Positions 16,068 through 26,610 of a stretch of 61,716 bases of DNA are shown here, one piece after another. The stretch spans positions 1-61,716 of the forward strand of contig JADGCO010000014.1 of assembly GCA_015228935.1 (NCBI GenBank), read 5' to 3'. The number at the start of each line of letters is the position of its first letter. Positions within the stretch are counted from its first letter, which is position 1. Made by a program: the position numbers and the translations under genes. Below the pieces are notes generated by a model. The model did not search any database, was not told where the DNA came from, and saw nothing but the letters and a program-made list of their open reading frames with translations. This stretch comes from Magnetococcales bacterium. Its GTDB lineage: Bacteria > Pseudomonadota > Magnetococcia > Magnetococcales > DC0425bin3.

Positions 16068-17978
16068 TTAATATTTATTATTGTTAATTGACCACAGGCT
16101 CTGCAATACCCTGTCCAGAACCGCCGACCAGTCACCCTGCCGGGATTGGCGAACGAGCCGCATGCCGGGATACCAGGGTGATGCCTCCCCCTCTCGCAAC
16201 CAACGCCAATCAGGGGAAAAGGGGAGCAGGACCCAAACGGGTTTGCCCATGGCCCCGGCCAGATGCGCCACCGCCGTATCGACCGTGATGATCAAATCGA
16301 GATTGGCGACGATGGCCGCCGTGTCGGAAAAATTCTTCAATTCCGGTCCAAAATCGAAGAAATTGCCAAGTCGGGCAAGGCAATCGATCTCATCGATCCG
16401 GGGTTCCTTGACCAATCCATAAAAAGCCACCTCCGGCACCGCCAACAGGCCTGCCATGGCCTGAGCCGGCAACGAACGGTAACGATCATGCCGGTAACTC
16501 TTCGATCCACGCCAAACCAGACCAATCTGTCTGGAATATCCGCTTGGCATGCGCTTCTGCCAGGACTCGACCAGAGCAGCCTCCGGGACAATATAGGGCA
16601 ACTGGGCCGGAATGGTCTCCATGTCCGTACCGAATATGCCAGGCAAAGAGAGCAAAGGCACCTGGCAGTCAAACTCCGGCAAGGAATCTCCTTGTGAAAG
16701 TACAAGATCGATTCCCTCCTGCGCTGACAGAAGTCGGGTCAAAGGCGGCTGACACTGAACCAGAACCTCCCCACCCCGTTTTTTGACCAGTGGGGCATAA
16801 CGAATGAATTGCAAGGTGTCCCCCAACCCCTGCTCGGCATGCAACAAAATCCGCTTCCCCAGCAAACTCTCTCCCTGCCAGAGCGGTTGGCTGAATTGGT
16901 CGCCAGGGGGGCGTGCGCCGGCCTGATACCAACGCCAGGCATATTCCTGCCAACCGGCCAGAAACTGCCCGGCTGCCAGCCAGGCCATCGCCCGGTTGAC
17001 ATGGGCATCGGCATACTCTGGATCCAGTTCCAAGGCTCTCTGAAAACAGGCCAGGGCCTCTTCGGGTCTTCCCAGCAATTGCAGAAGCGTGCCCAGATTG
17101 TTGTGCGCTTCCGGATAATCCGGGGCCATGGCCAGGGTCCGCAGAAAAGCCCGCCTGGCCCCTTCAAGATCCCCCTGATCCTGGAATAAACAGCCCAGAT
17201 TGTTGCAGGCTCTGAAATAATCCGGAACCAGAGCCAAAACCCGCTCATAGCAATCAGTGGCCTCGGCCTGGTTGCCCTGGTCGCGCAAGGCATTGCCCAG
17301 ATTGAACCAGGCATCCGGATCATCCGGTCGTTTGGCGAGAATTTGCCGACAGCATTGGATCGCACCCGGTAAATCACCTTGCTGGCGCAGGAGAGATCCC
17401 AGATTGAGCAACGCTTCCGGCCACTCCGGTCGCAGCCGCAACGCCTCCTGAAAGGCTTGCTTGGCCCCAATCCCCTCCCCCATTCTGCACAAGACCAGGC
17501 CCAGATTGTTGTGGGCCTCGGGATAATCCGGTTGCAGGATAATTGCCCTCTGCAACTGACTCCTGGCCTCGCTCAGATCATTCAACTCCATCAGGGCCAG
17601 ACCAAGATTGTTGCAGGCCTCCGCATAATCCGGCTTGACAGCCAGGGCCTGACGATAACAGGTCACCGCCCCCTCCAGTTCCCCCATCCTGGCCAAAACC
17701 AGGCCCAGGTTGGCATAATAGATGGGATGCCCCGGCCAGGCGGCAATGGCCCTGGCTATCCACTGCATGGCCTGCACCTGATCCCCCCGTTGATGATCAA
17801 TCAAGCCAAGCAGGTGCAAGGCATCCGGATGGTCGGGATGGCCCTGCAATACCTGCCGATAGCAACTCTCTGCCAGGGCCAGATCACCCGCATGATGATG
17901 CCGCAATCCCTCCTGCACCAGCAGATCCGGCAATTGTGCCGCTGGCAGACCGTCGCCGGATGAATCATGGGATGTCAT
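16068..17978 (-). CDS. TPR protein with C-terminal glycosyltransferase-like domain
   Basis: This 636-residue protein has about ten TPR units in residues 20-340 (repeats of the type PDYAEACNNLGLALMELND) and a C-terminal GT-B-like domain of the GT9/GT41-related class. The latter shows GLGDTLQFIRYAPLVKKRG, IGLVWRGSKSYRHDRYRSL, and LDLIITVDTAVAHLAGAMGKPVWVLLPFSPDWRWL. Such proteins are common near flagellin or surface-sugar genes, and some glycosylate proteins in the cytoplasm. The acceptor cannot be read from the sequence. AAGGA lies just upstream of the ATG. The gene is GC-rich like the backbone, sitting between two AT-rich islands. Confidence 0.85.
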   Translation of the reverse strand: MTSHDSSGDGLPAAQLPDLLVQEGLRHHHAGDLALAESCYRQVLQGHPDHPDALHLLGLIDHQRGDQVQAMQWIARAIAAWPGHPIYYANLGLVLARMGELEGAVTCYRQALAVKPDYAEACNNLGLALMELNDLSEARSQLQRAIILQPDYPEAHNNLGLVLCRMGEGIGAKQAFQEALRLRPEWPEALLNLGSLLRQQGDLPGAIQCCRQILAKRPDDPDAWFNLGNALRDQGNQAEATDCYERVLALVPDYFRACNNLGCLFQDQGDLEGARRAFLRTLAMAPDYPEAHNNLGTLLQLLGRPEEALACFQRALELDPEYADAHVNRAMAWLAAGQFLAGWQEYAWRWYQAGARPPGDQFSQPLWQGESLLGKRILLHAEQGLGDTLQFIRYAPLVKKRGGEVLVQCQPPLTRLLSAQEGIDLVLSQGDSLPEFDCQVPLLSLPGIFGTDMETIPAQLPYIVPEAALVESWQKRMPSGYSRQIGLVWRGSKSYRHDRYRSLPAQAMAGLLAVPEVAFYGLVKEPRIDEIDCLARLGNFFDFGPELKNFSDTAAIVANLDLIITVDTAVAHLAGAMGKPVWVLLPFSPDWRWLREGEASPWYPGMRLVRQSRQGDWSAVLDRVLQSLWSINNNKY

Positions 17979-18208
17979 ATTTTTCCTTTTATTATAAAGC
18001 CGGAATCCGACAAAATAACGGCTCGGACACGAATCTCTTCCAGCGTTTCACGGTTCAGTTTGCACCCATCGGTATCGGTCGTGTTCATGCCCTGAAGTAT
18101 AGCATATGTCAGCTATCCAATTTAAGGATCAGTACACTGCGTGGGTTCCAGATGCGTGTTCGTGGTGCCAGGGGGGTGTGTGCTTTTTGGACGGACCGAA
18201 CAGACGGC

Positions 18209-18237
18209 TTGTGCAGGACCAGGGAATGTGGTATACT
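18209..18237 (+). promoter_or_regulatory. possible sigma-70 promoter for the STAND gene
   Basis: TTGTGC at 18209-18214 and TATACT at 18232-18237 are separated by 17 bases. The -10 box matches five of six consensus positions and the -35 box only three. Transcription would begin about 95 bases before the ATG at 18339. The rest of the gene-free stretch 17979-18338 holds no other feature I can support. Confidence 0.3.
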
Positions 18238-18338
18238 TCTCCAGGAGGGTGGTTGGGACGGTGGTGAAGATGGCCGTAGCCAAAATTCGGTTCCCGGCAG
18301 TTCATCCACATAAGTAAAAATTGAAAACGGATATATCA

Positions 18339-21300
18339 ATGTCAAGATCAAAAACGTTCAGATTGTTTCTTAGTTCAACCTTCAATGATCTTCGGGCTGA
18401 AAGAGATAAACTCCAGGTGGAGGTGTTTCCCAAGCTTAGAAAGTATTGTGAGGATAGAGGGTTTAGTTTTCAGCCAATTGATCTTAGATGGGGAGTAAGC
18501 AGTGAAGCGGGTAATGATCAAAAAACCATGCAGATCTGTATTGATGAAGTAAAACGATGCAAAAATGCGCTAAATCCTCATTTTGCCATCATGCTGGGTG
18601 AGAGATATGGCTGGATACCGCTTCCGGCTGAAGTGGAAGCTGAAGAGTTTGATCTGGTCAAAAAGGCCGTATTGGCTAAATATCCAGGCGATTCAAAAGA
18701 GAAATCGTATATAGAGCTTTGGTACAAAAAAGATGAAAATGCCATTCCTGCAGAGTACAAACTGCAACCAAGGATAGAGTTAGAACACCAGAATTGGGAT
18801 TATTGGGGTGACGTGGAAAGCACTCTGAGAGAAGCATTTAGCTCCATCGTCAACAAAGAACTGAAAGATAAACTAAGCGATGAACAAAAATTTAAATATA
18901 CAAAGTCTGCTACCGAGCAAGAAATAATCGAGGGGCTTTTTAATAATGAAAATATAGCCAAAGAAAATATTTTCTTTTACAAAAGAAATTTTGAGAATAT
19001 AGACAGTTTAAGTGAAGGAGAAATTGCTATACTTGAAGAAAAAGACAGAGCCTATAGAAAAGAGGTAGAAAATTATAACGCAACAAATCCAGATAAAAAG
19101 AAAGCAGCCTATGAGATAACCGTCAAACACTTCAGTGACTTCAAGAATAAAGAAAATAAACTGGATGACAAAATTAGGCCGTGCCATCACGAACTGACTA
19201 ATAAAATTATATCCGATCTGCCAGAACAAAACGTAAAAATATATAATATAAAATTGGACGTTGGATTAGCGCGAACCCAGGATAGTGTAACTGAAGGCTA
19301 TCTGCAAAAATTTTCAGATGATTTTTACAAGAATATCCTTGCATCAATAAAAAAAGAGATAGATGCTTATCAGGAAGTCGATATTCAAACCAGAGAACTT
19401 AATGAACAGCAAAACTTCTTAATTGAAAAGGCCAAGATATTTGTCGGACGCGAGAAATTGTTGCAACAAATAGATGACTATATTGGCAGTGAAGAGTCCA
19501 ATGCGCCACTGATAATTTATGCGGACTCTGGATCAGGAAAATCAGCTTTAATGGCAAAGGTTGTTAAAAATACAATAGAAAGCTCTTTGAATGATGGAAC
19601 AACTATCGCCTATCGATTTGTAGGAATTAGTGAACTATCAAACAGCCCTATCAATCTTCACAATTCATTGTGTGCCGAGCTTGTAACAAACGAAGCCTTA
19701 AGAGAGTTGTGCGTTACTTATATAGATGAAAATGAACTGAAGCCAGATCATGTGTTAATTGATCTTAAAGAATTAAGCAAAATGTTGGCTTATTTGATTG
19801 AAAATTTCCCTGAAGATCAAAAGCTGATACTCTTTATTGATGCACTGGATCAATTCGTGATTAATGATCCTCTTGACTGGCTGCCCAGAATACTGCCAAG
19901 CAATGCTAAAATCATTATCTCAACATTGCCTGATACTTATCAAGGAATTAAGTACCTGCCAAGACTCAAACAAAGATATGCGAATCGTGAGGAAAGCTTT
20001 TTGTTTCTGGAAAAGTTTGCTGCAGATGAAGCAAGCCACATGATTGATGAGTACCTTAAGTCATTTAAAAGAACCCTGAATAAAACACAAAAACAAAAAG
20101 TGCTGAAGGCCTTTAGCCAGAGCGGCTCACCACTTTACCTGAAAATCCTGCTTGAAGAAGTCAGTGAGTGGAAAAGCTATACAAGTGTGGGAAGTGAAAC
20201 CTATCCCAAAGAACTGGATGATTTAATTGCACGATTATTTGAACGTCTACACACCAACTCTTACCATTCCCATCCATTAATTAAATTTGCTTTTGCTTAT
20301 ATCGCCTGTTCAAAGGGTGGACTGCCTGAGCCAGAGCTGTTTGATATTCTATCTCAGAATAAGGCCATCATGGATGATGTCTCCAATGAATTCTACCCAC
20401 GACCAGAGCGACTTCCTACCGCCGTCTGGGCAAGGCTTTTTTCTCAAGTATCGCAATATCTTACTGTCAAAAAAGTTGATGGACTCGATAAGATTAGCTT
20501 CTTTCATAGAAAATTTAATGAAGGTGCCTATAAGCTGCTTGAAAACAGAGAAGTTGCACATGCTAATCTGGTCAACTTCTATGAAGCAGTTTATAACAAA
20601 ACACTCAACGTGGATACTTCTGAAGAGTCGGCCCTAACCGAACTCCCTTACCAACTGATTATGTCCAAACAAAATGAAAAGTCCCTTACCCTTTTAACGG
20701 ACTTTGAGTTTTTGATGAAAAAATTCAAGCTTAATAAAACCGGGGATGTGCTGGAAAATTATGCGTTAGCAAAAGCAATGGGTATAAATCAGGAGACAAC
20801 ACAAAATAATCTAAATGAAAAATTTTACATCTATGATAACTTCTTAATCTCAAACAAACACCTATTAGAGCAAGGTGATAATGATTGGGATAGTTCAAAG
20901 ATATTCTTTCAACTTTCAATTGAACATGCAAATAATTCTCAACTTACTATTGATGCTGAAGAGTATGAGAAACAGGGAAAGATTGCTTTTAATTATCTTA
21001 GAAATATTAATAGAGATGAGGGGATTTACATCTCTCCATTAAAAGATATTTTAAAATCTCATAATGATAGAGTTGAAGGTTTGGTTAAATTAAAAAATGG
21101 AGGATTTTTATCGTATTCCAGGGATGAAAAAATTATAATTTGGAGTGATGATGCTCATGAAATGGCAGTATTAAATGGTCATGAGGGTTCCATAGATGGA
21201 GTGATTGAGTTGGGTAGTGGGTATTTGCTATCCTGGAGCGAGCAAGATGAAACTGTAAGAATGTGGAATCTAGATGGTGAAGGAGTTTATAAGCTAGATA

Positions 21301-24131
21301 AGATAAAAGTAGTCGGTGTTATAGAGAAAAATAATGACAATATTTTAATAAAATCCCTCGGATCATCTGAAGATAGACGTTTTCATTTGCTTCATTTACT
21401 AGATCCTTATGAAAATACATTGAAGACTTTTAAAAAGCACAATGATGAAATCGGTGGTGTTTTAGAGTTGCGCAATGGAGATAATTTATCATGGTCAGAA
21501 GATGGGCCGTTGAGAATTTGGGATAATAATCTGAAAGAAAAGGTCGTATTTAGTGAACACAAGACAGGAGTAAGAGGTGCAATAGGGCTGAGCAATAATA
21601 ATATTGTGTCTTTTTCAGAAAAGCAACTTTTAATATGGAATTTAGACAAAGAGATTGTGGCAAAAATTAAGTTTGATAACTCAATCACGTTGGTGAAGCA
21701 ACTTAAAAATACGAGCATAGTAGTCTGTTTAGTTAATCTTATAAAAGTTCTTAATCAAGATGGAGATTTAATTGCATCATTTTTTGAGCATAAAGATCTC
21801 GTTGAAAATGTTGTAGAGTTAGGTGATGATAGGTTGCTTTCTTATTCGAGAGATAAGACAATAAGAATTTGGAATCTAAATGGTGAAGAACTTGCCTGTC
21901 TTAAAGGTCATCATGATGGTATTGCTGGAGTCTTGTTACTTCATAATGGTGATATCGCATCATATTCTTACGACAATACGATTAGAATATGGGGGCAGGA
22001 TGGATCGGAATTGGCTGTATTAGAGGCTCATGAAAACTATATCGATTATTTAATTGAGTTAGAAAGTAATGTGTTGGTCTCTAGCGGTAGAGATAGTGAG
22101 ATAAAGGTTTGGAATATAGCTAATTTAAAATATGCTAAAAGCGATAAAAAACGTATTCCGATAGAGAAAGAAGGAATTATAGTTCAAGGTAACGAGATAT
22201 TTTCCATTCACGAAGGAAGCTTTTATCGCTGGAATCAACATAATAGTGATAGCAATGCATTTCTAGGGCATAAAAAGTCTGTAGTTGGTGTTGTTAAAAC
22301 CACGTTTGACACAGTAATATCTTATGCTGAAGATTACACATTAAGAGAATGGGATTTTAATGGAGTGCAATTATCTATATTAGATGGGCTTTATGAAAAT
22401 GTAAAAGGCGTTTTAGAATATTCACCAAATAAAATGATCGCTTGGTCTGATCATAATGCATTTATTTGGGATGCTAAACAGAATATTTCAACAAATTTTT
22501 TTGGCCTTGAAGGCGGAGAATTAAAAAAAGCCATCGCTTTAAAGAACGGTAATATTGTTTGCATTTTTGATCGTAGTAAGTATGTATACTGCTATACAAG
22601 AAATGGTGAAATTCAATTTGTGGCCAAAGGGCATAATCATCGTCTACGTGATGTAATTGAATTGAGTAATGGTAATTTAATCTCATCATCATCAGATAAT
22701 ACATTAAGGTTGTGGAATAAAGATGGTGATGAACTGGCTGTTTTTGAAGGGCATGAACATGTCGTTTTTGGTGCAATTGAATTAAGTGATGAAACTATAT
22801 TGTCATGGTCTTATGATAAAACATTAAGGACTTGGAATAGTGAAGGTAGAGAATTAGCTGTTTTTGAAGGACATGGTGATGGTATTAATGGGGCCTTAGA
22901 ATTAAGGAATAAATCAATCTTATCATGGGCAGGAGACAATACGCTGATTCTTTGGAACAATGAAGGGGATCAGATTTTAAAATTTGAAGGACATGACGCT
23001 GCCATCACGGGTGCTTTAGAGCTTAGAGATGGAAATATATTGTCCTGGTCTCAGGATAGTACACTAAGATTGTGGAATTTAGAAGGGAGAGAGTTAGCTG
23101 TTTTTAAAGGACATGAAGGAAGTGTTGCTGCTGCAATAGAAACAGATGATGGGATTTTATCGTGTTCAAAGACCTCGGTTGGCACATTAATATTATGGGA
23201 TAAATCAGGAAATGTACTCAAAATTTATGATGAACATAATAATTTTGTACAAGGAATAAATAAAATTAATGAATTAATTATATCCTATGATAGTAGCGGG
23301 GTTATGATTGTTAGGGATAATCATGGAGTTCAGCAGAAAAAATTAGAAGAAAATGGCGAAGCTGTAAAAAGTATTTTAGAACTAGAAAACGGAAAATTAT
23401 TATATTTTTCTTCATATGGTTTACGCGAGTTGGATATTGAAAAGATGACATCCAAAAAAATAATAGGGGATCATGTTGCTGGTATTGAGGGTTTGATCAA
23501 ATTGGCAAATGGGAACGTACTATCATATTCAGTAGATGCCACATTAAAGTTATGGGATATTCACGGGAAAGAGATCTCAGAAATGAAAGGTCATACCTTT
23601 CAGATTCTTGGAGCAATTGAGTTATCAAATGGGAATATTTTATCATATTCATTTGATAATTCTCTTAAGATATGGACGACTGAGGGCGATGAATTAGTGA
23701 CTTTAGAAGGTCATAATCAAGCGGTTCGTGGTGCGGCAGAACTAGATGGCAACGTAATTTTATCGTGGTCTGATGATAAAACAATTAGGCTTTGGACATT
23801 TAATGGTGAGGAAATTGCGTGTTTTGATAAAGATGATACGGACAGTTGGAAAAAGCACCCAGAATATTATGAAAAAGCAAAATGGTATCATATCGGTTAC
23901 GGTAGCCATGTAGCAATCAGTTACGATGGTCATGCAGTATATGTGAATAACAATTGTCTAATTTTGAATATGGAAAATAATTTGAAGTGGTACTCAAAAT
24001 ACACACCTGAAATTCTTGCAAAAATAAATAATTTTATTGCTATATTTGATGGAAATAAAATTAAATTTTTAGAGGTAGTCAAGCACAAAATTAAATTGCG
24101 CGACCTTCGTGGCCTGTGGATTTTTGGATAA
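18339..24131 (+). CDS. giant DUF4062-STAND NTPase-WD40 protein
   Basis: This protein of 1930 residues has an N-terminal DUF4062-like domain (about 1-110; FRLFLSSTFNDLRAERD, then PIDLRWGVSSEAG, then AIMLGERYGW). A helical linker follows, then a STAND/NACHT-type NTPase (about 360-800) with Walker A ADSGSGKSAL and Walker B LILFIDALDQF. The region about 905-1850 holds around twenty WD40-like blades (pattern GH...GxIEL..GNxLSWSxDxTLRLW). The plan resembles NWD1/TEP1/NPHP3-type proteins and bacterial STAND defence sensors: WD40 senses, STAND oligomerises, and the N-terminus signals or kills. No catalytic effector is obvious, so DUF4062 may be it. The ATG at 18339 is preferred over the TTG at 18321. 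The gene is AT-rich and probably acquired. Confidence 0.88.
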   Translation: MSRSKTFRLFLSSTFNDLRAERDKLQVEVFPKLRKYCEDRGFSFQPIDLRWGVSSEAGNDQKTMQICIDEVKRCKNALNPHFAIMLGERYGWIPLPAEVEAEEFDLVKKAVLAKYPGDSKEKSYIELWYKKDENAIPAEYKLQPRIELEHQNWDYWGDVESTLREAFSSIVNKELKDKLSDEQKFKYTKSATEQEIIEGLFNNENIAKENIFFYKRNFENIDSLSEGEIAILEEKDRAYRKEVENYNATNPDKKKAAYEITVKHFSDFKNKENKLDDKIRPCHHELTNKIISDLPEQNVKIYNIKLDVGLARTQDSVTEGYLQKFSDDFYKNILASIKKEIDAYQEVDIQTRELNEQQNFLIEKAKIFVGREKLLQQIDDYIGSEESNAPLIIYADSGSGKSALMAKVVKNTIESSLNDGTTIAYRFVGISELSNSPINLHNSLCAELVTNEALRELCVTYIDENELKPDHVLIDLKELSKMLAYLIENFPEDQKLILFIDALDQFVINDPLDWLPRILPSNAKIIISTLPDTYQGIKYLPRLKQRYANREESFLFLEKFAADEASHMIDEYLKSFKRTLNKTQKQKVLKAFSQSGSPLYLKILLEEVSEWKSYTSVGSETYPKELDDLIARLFERLHTNSYHSHPLIKFAFAYIACSKGGLPEPELFDILSQNKAIMDDVSNEFYPRPERLPTAVWARLFSQVSQYLTVKKVDGLDKISFFHRKFNEGAYKLLENREVAHANLVNFYEAVYNKTLNVDTSEESALTELPYQLIMSKQNEKSLTLLTDFEFLMKKFKLNKTGDVLENYALAKAMGINQETTQNNLNEKFYIYDNFLISNKHLLEQGDNDWDSSKIFFQLSIEHANNSQLTIDAEEYEKQGKIAFNYLRNINRDEGIYISPLKDILKSHNDRVEGLVKLKNGGFLSYSRDEKIIIWSDDAHEMAVLNGHEGSIDGVIELGSGYLLSWSEQDETVRMWNLDGEGVYKLDKIKVVGVIEKNNDNILIKSLGSSEDRRFHLLHLLDPYENTLKTFKKHNDEIGGVLELRNGDNLSWSEDGPLRIWDNNLKEKVVFSEHKTGVRGAIGLSNNNIVSFSEKQLLIWNLDKEIVAKIKFDNSITLVKQLKNTSIVVCLVNLIKVLNQDGDLIASFFEHKDLVENVVELGDDRLLSYSRDKTIRIWNLNGEELACLKGHHDGIAGVLLLHNGDIASYSYDNTIRIWGQDGSELAVLEAHENYIDYLIELESNVLVSSGRDSEIKVWNIANLKYAKSDKKRIPIEKEGIIVQGNEIFSIHEGSFYRWNQHNSDSNAFLGHKKSVVGVVKTTFDTVISYAEDYTLREWDFNGVQLSILDGLYENVKGVLEYSPNKMIAWSDHNAFIWDAKQNISTNFFGLEGGELKKAIALKNGNIVCIFDRSKYVYCYTRNGEIQFVAKGHNHRLRDVIELSNGNLISSSSDNTLRLWNKDGDELAVFEGHEHVVFGAIELSDETILSWSYDKTLRTWNSEGRELAVFEGHGDGINGALELRNKSILSWAGDNTLILWNNEGDQILKFEGHDAAITGALELRDGNILSWSQDSTLRLWNLEGRELAVFKGHEGSVAAAIETDDGILSCSKTSVGTLILWDKSGNVLKIYDEHNNFVQGINKINELIISYDSSGVMIVRDNHGVQQKKLEENGEAVKSILELENGKLLYFSSYGLRELDIEKMTSKKIIGDHVAGIEGLIKLANGNVLSYSVDATLKLWDIHGKEISEMKGHTFQILGAIELSNGNILSYSFDNSLKIWTTEGDELVTLEGHNQAVRGAAELDGNVILSWSDDKTIRLWTFNGEEIACFDKDDTDSWKKHPEYYEKAKWYHIGYGSHVAISYDGHAVYVNNNCLILNMENNLKWYSKYTPEILAKINNFIAIFDGNKIKFLEVVKHKIKLRDLRGLWIFG

Positions 24132-24445
24132 CCGGGACGCAATCTGGTGGAATCCATCCAATGAGTAACGACCAACAGGGACTGGTGGGCCAACCGACCT
24201 GATTTGAAACGTCCACTTTCGCCGACATGACCACCCCTGATGCACCGGAAAATTTCGGCAATTCAAATCAGCGCGGTTGGTCCACTAGAGCTTATCCGTA
24301 CCTGGAAATTGACTTGACGATGGGGTCCACTTCTATTAGCGCGAACCTTTCGAGGAAACCAAGCTGGCAGAGACATCGTCGCGATCCCAACGGCGATTTT
24401 GGCTTCCCCTGAATCCTCTTTTCGTGGCTGACTCGGTCATGGCTC
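24132..24445. other. GC-rich remnant between the two island genes
   Basis: This stretch of about 314 bases has no intact gene, and its base composition differs from both AT-rich neighbours. It could be the end of a decayed mobile element; on the minus strand the open frame around 24069-24266 reads like degraded coding sequence. I cannot identify the source. It marks the 3' boundary of the STAND gene. Confidence 0.3.
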
Positions 24446-24609
24446 AGAGGCTGTCCATTAACCCTCGGATAAAAAAATTGGAAAGAAAGATTTTATTGGG
24501 GCTCCGCCCCAAACCCCGCCAAGAGGAAGGGCACAGCCCTTCCTCCTGGACCTCCATCCCAGTTTTTCATTCGTTTTTTTTGAAATTAACAAGTTATTAG
24601 ACAGCCTCT
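24446..24609 (+). repeat. MITE-like palindromic repeat, copy 2
   Basis: This element of about 164 bases is bounded by AGAGGCTGTC at 24446 and its inverse GACAGCCTCT ending at 24609. Next to the ends it has ATTAACC and the matching AATTAACAAG. The centre contains GGGGCTCCGCCCC and a long hairpin around AGGAAGGGC...GCCCTTCCT. It is nearly identical to 45539-45703. It lies between the convergent STAND and TrkA-N/RyR genes. It has no coding capacity, so it would need a transposase in trans. Confidence 0.75.
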
Positions 24610-24642
24610 CAAGGCCGCCATTTGCAGCAATCCTTCTATTTA

Positions 24643-26610
24643 TTAATTACCGCCTATGAACTTGTCTAGACTTGGAATTCTCATAATGGTTTCTATATCA
24701 TCAGATTTATAATCATGCTGATGATTTTTTGAAACAATGTCTAGTTCGTCCCAACCAACAAGACATGGATGGAGCTTTCTAATTTTATCCTTGACGATTT
24801 TATTCGTCGCGCCCTCCGGGATACCCAGCTTTTTCCAGCCATTGAGAATATGGAAAGCATTCCAACGTTTATGTTCAACTTTTCCTAGCTGGACTATTTC
24901 TTCTTCTGAAAGCTTGAGAGCATAATCATGATCTCTTAATCCCATTGCATCCCAGTTAATGGCCATTTTCGGATAATTGAAAAACTTATCCGATACTGAT
25001 TTTTTTAGCGCATTATAGTCATTATTTATTTTTGATTCCGCAATAAGCTTGTTGATCAGATATTTTTTCACCTCATTATGTTCCATCAAATATCGATTTG
25101 AATCTTTCAAAAAAACATCAAGATCATTCCATTGTTCTTCTACCGTTTTGTTTTCCTTGTTATATCCATGAAGTTGATTGTATTGACTATTATTTAGTTT
25201 AGCTTTTTTATCCAACTCTTCATTAATGACGATCTGGTAACTACAAGTATGATCGATTTCGCCAAACGTTCTCACCTTTTTAAAGACTGTGTGTTTATCA
25301 AGCTTCTTATCATTTTGAATTACCCTTGCGGTGTTTGCAAAGCTATTTGAATATATCGCGATATCAATATCATTTGATAGTATTTCATCATTATATTTTT
25401 TCAGGATCTTCATTAAGTTTGAAAGCGACTCAAATTCATTCTCGTAAGCAATAATGATTTGCTGATATTCACCAATATCCTTTTGCACAAAGTCACCATC
25501 ATCTATGAACTCAATATCCCAATATTCATTAAATGATGTATTTTTTCTTTGATTTTTATCGATTCCTATATTGTATTGCTTGATAAATTCATCAAGAATA
25601 TTAGCATTCTCATCTTTATCAGTATCATATACGACAGTAACTTTTATGGGATTTTCGTTATAAAAGTGCCCCAAATGCAAAGCATGCACTAAAATACTCT
25701 CACCAAGCTTACCAAAACCGAAAATTGCGATTTTCACATTTATTTTAGAATCCTTTATCTTCTGAGAATCAGTAAAAATATTGCTTCCTAACAGATTCTG
25801 CCTGTCACCAAATAATATCCGAGCGGAATTCGCATTAACACTGAATATTTTTACATCCAGTTTATGACTCTCTTGAAAATCCCTTGCCATAAAAAAATCA
25901 TAGAACTCATTATGGATCAAATGAACGTAACAGAGAATTTTATTTTCTATCTTTGCTTGAAAAGCTGTCAGGGTGGAAACGATCTCCATATTGGTTGAAT
26001 CATTACTTGTTAAAATTATCACATATTTAGCGCTTTGCGTCTTTGCTTTTCCGAGAATTTCTTCATTTGTCGCATCGCCAAAAATAATTATCGCCTTTTT
26101 ACTTTTCAATAAATCCACATTTGAGTTGTTTTTATTAGTCTCAATAAACACAAACAGTTTTCCATGATCGGGATGTGAAAAATCTTCCGCTCTTTTCATC
26201 CAGTCCAGTCCCAGAGCTTTGCCTTTACTGCCGGCCCCAATAATTACAATATGATCTTTCCCTTTTCTGAAAAGATTGATTTTATCGATAAATATATGAG
26301 CAACAGCCAGCATGACGGCCCAAAATGTCGCTATAGCTGATAACCAGCGACCTAATTCCAGCACCCATGGTATACGTGTATCAATGTTCGGTGTCTGAAG
26401 TTCAAATCCGAAAACTCTTATTGAGTGATAAACATAATCATGCCAATTGCCGTGGAGAGAATTTTCTTCAAACATCATTTTAAATCCAACGATATCGCAG
26501 ACAAATGCTACCACCATCAAGAGAAAAAGGCCAAAGCTCCAATCGTTTTCATTGAAAAATACATTCAGTTTCTTAAAATACTGATTAATTTTAAAAGGGC
26601 TCTTTTTCAT
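24643..26610 (-). CDS. membrane TrkA-N (RCK-like) protein with C-terminal RyR domain
   Basis: This 655-residue protein has two N-terminal membrane segments (about 25-48 and 92-112), a Rossmann domain with IVIIGAGSKGKALG (about 122), a second with IAIFGFGKLGES (about 300), and a C-terminal RyR-type domain (about 570-640). The last shows LGKVEHKRWNAFHILNGWK and HPCLVGWDELD. No K+-channel TVGYG filter is visible between the membrane helices, so it may be a sensor rather than a channel. RyR and TrkA-N domains occur together in bacterial conflict and nucleotide-signalling systems, as far as I recall. A GGAGGGG site precedes the ATG. It is convergent with the STAND gene and shares its AT-rich composition. 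Confidence 0.82.
   Translation of the reverse strand: MKKSPFKINQYFKKLNVFFNENDWSFGLFLLMVVAFVCDIVGFKMMFEENSLHGNWHDYVYHSIRVFGFELQTPNIDTRIPWVLELGRWLSAIATFWAVMLAVAHIFIDKINLFRKGKDHIVIIGAGSKGKALGLDWMKRAEDFSHPDHGKLFVFIETNKNNSNVDLLKSKKAIIIFGDATNEEILGKAKTQSAKYVIILTSNDSTNMEIVSTLTAFQAKIENKILCYVHLIHNEFYDFFMARDFQESHKLDVKIFSVNANSARILFGDRQNLLGSNIFTDSQKIKDSKINVKIAIFGFGKLGESILVHALHLGHFYNENPIKVTVVYDTDKDENANILDEFIKQYNIGIDKNQRKNTSFNEYWDIEFIDDGDFVQKDIGEYQQIIIAYENEFESLSNLMKILKKYNDEILSNDIDIAIYSNSFANTARVIQNDKKLDKHTVFKKVRTFGEIDHTCSYQIVINEELDKKAKLNNSQYNQLHGYNKENKTVEEQWNDLDVFLKDSNRYLMEHNEVKKYLINKLIAESKINNDYNALKKSVSDKFFNYPKMAINWDAMGLRDHDYALKLSEEEIVQLGKVEHKRWNAFHILNGWKKLGIPEGATNKIVKDKIRKLHPCLVGWDELDIVSKNHQHDYKSDDIETIMRIPSLDKFIGGN

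Noticed and set aside
18339-26610. CBASS or Thoeris assignment for the STAND/RyR island
   Set aside because: No CD-NTase, TIR or SIR2 gene is visible, so a known system name is not justified.
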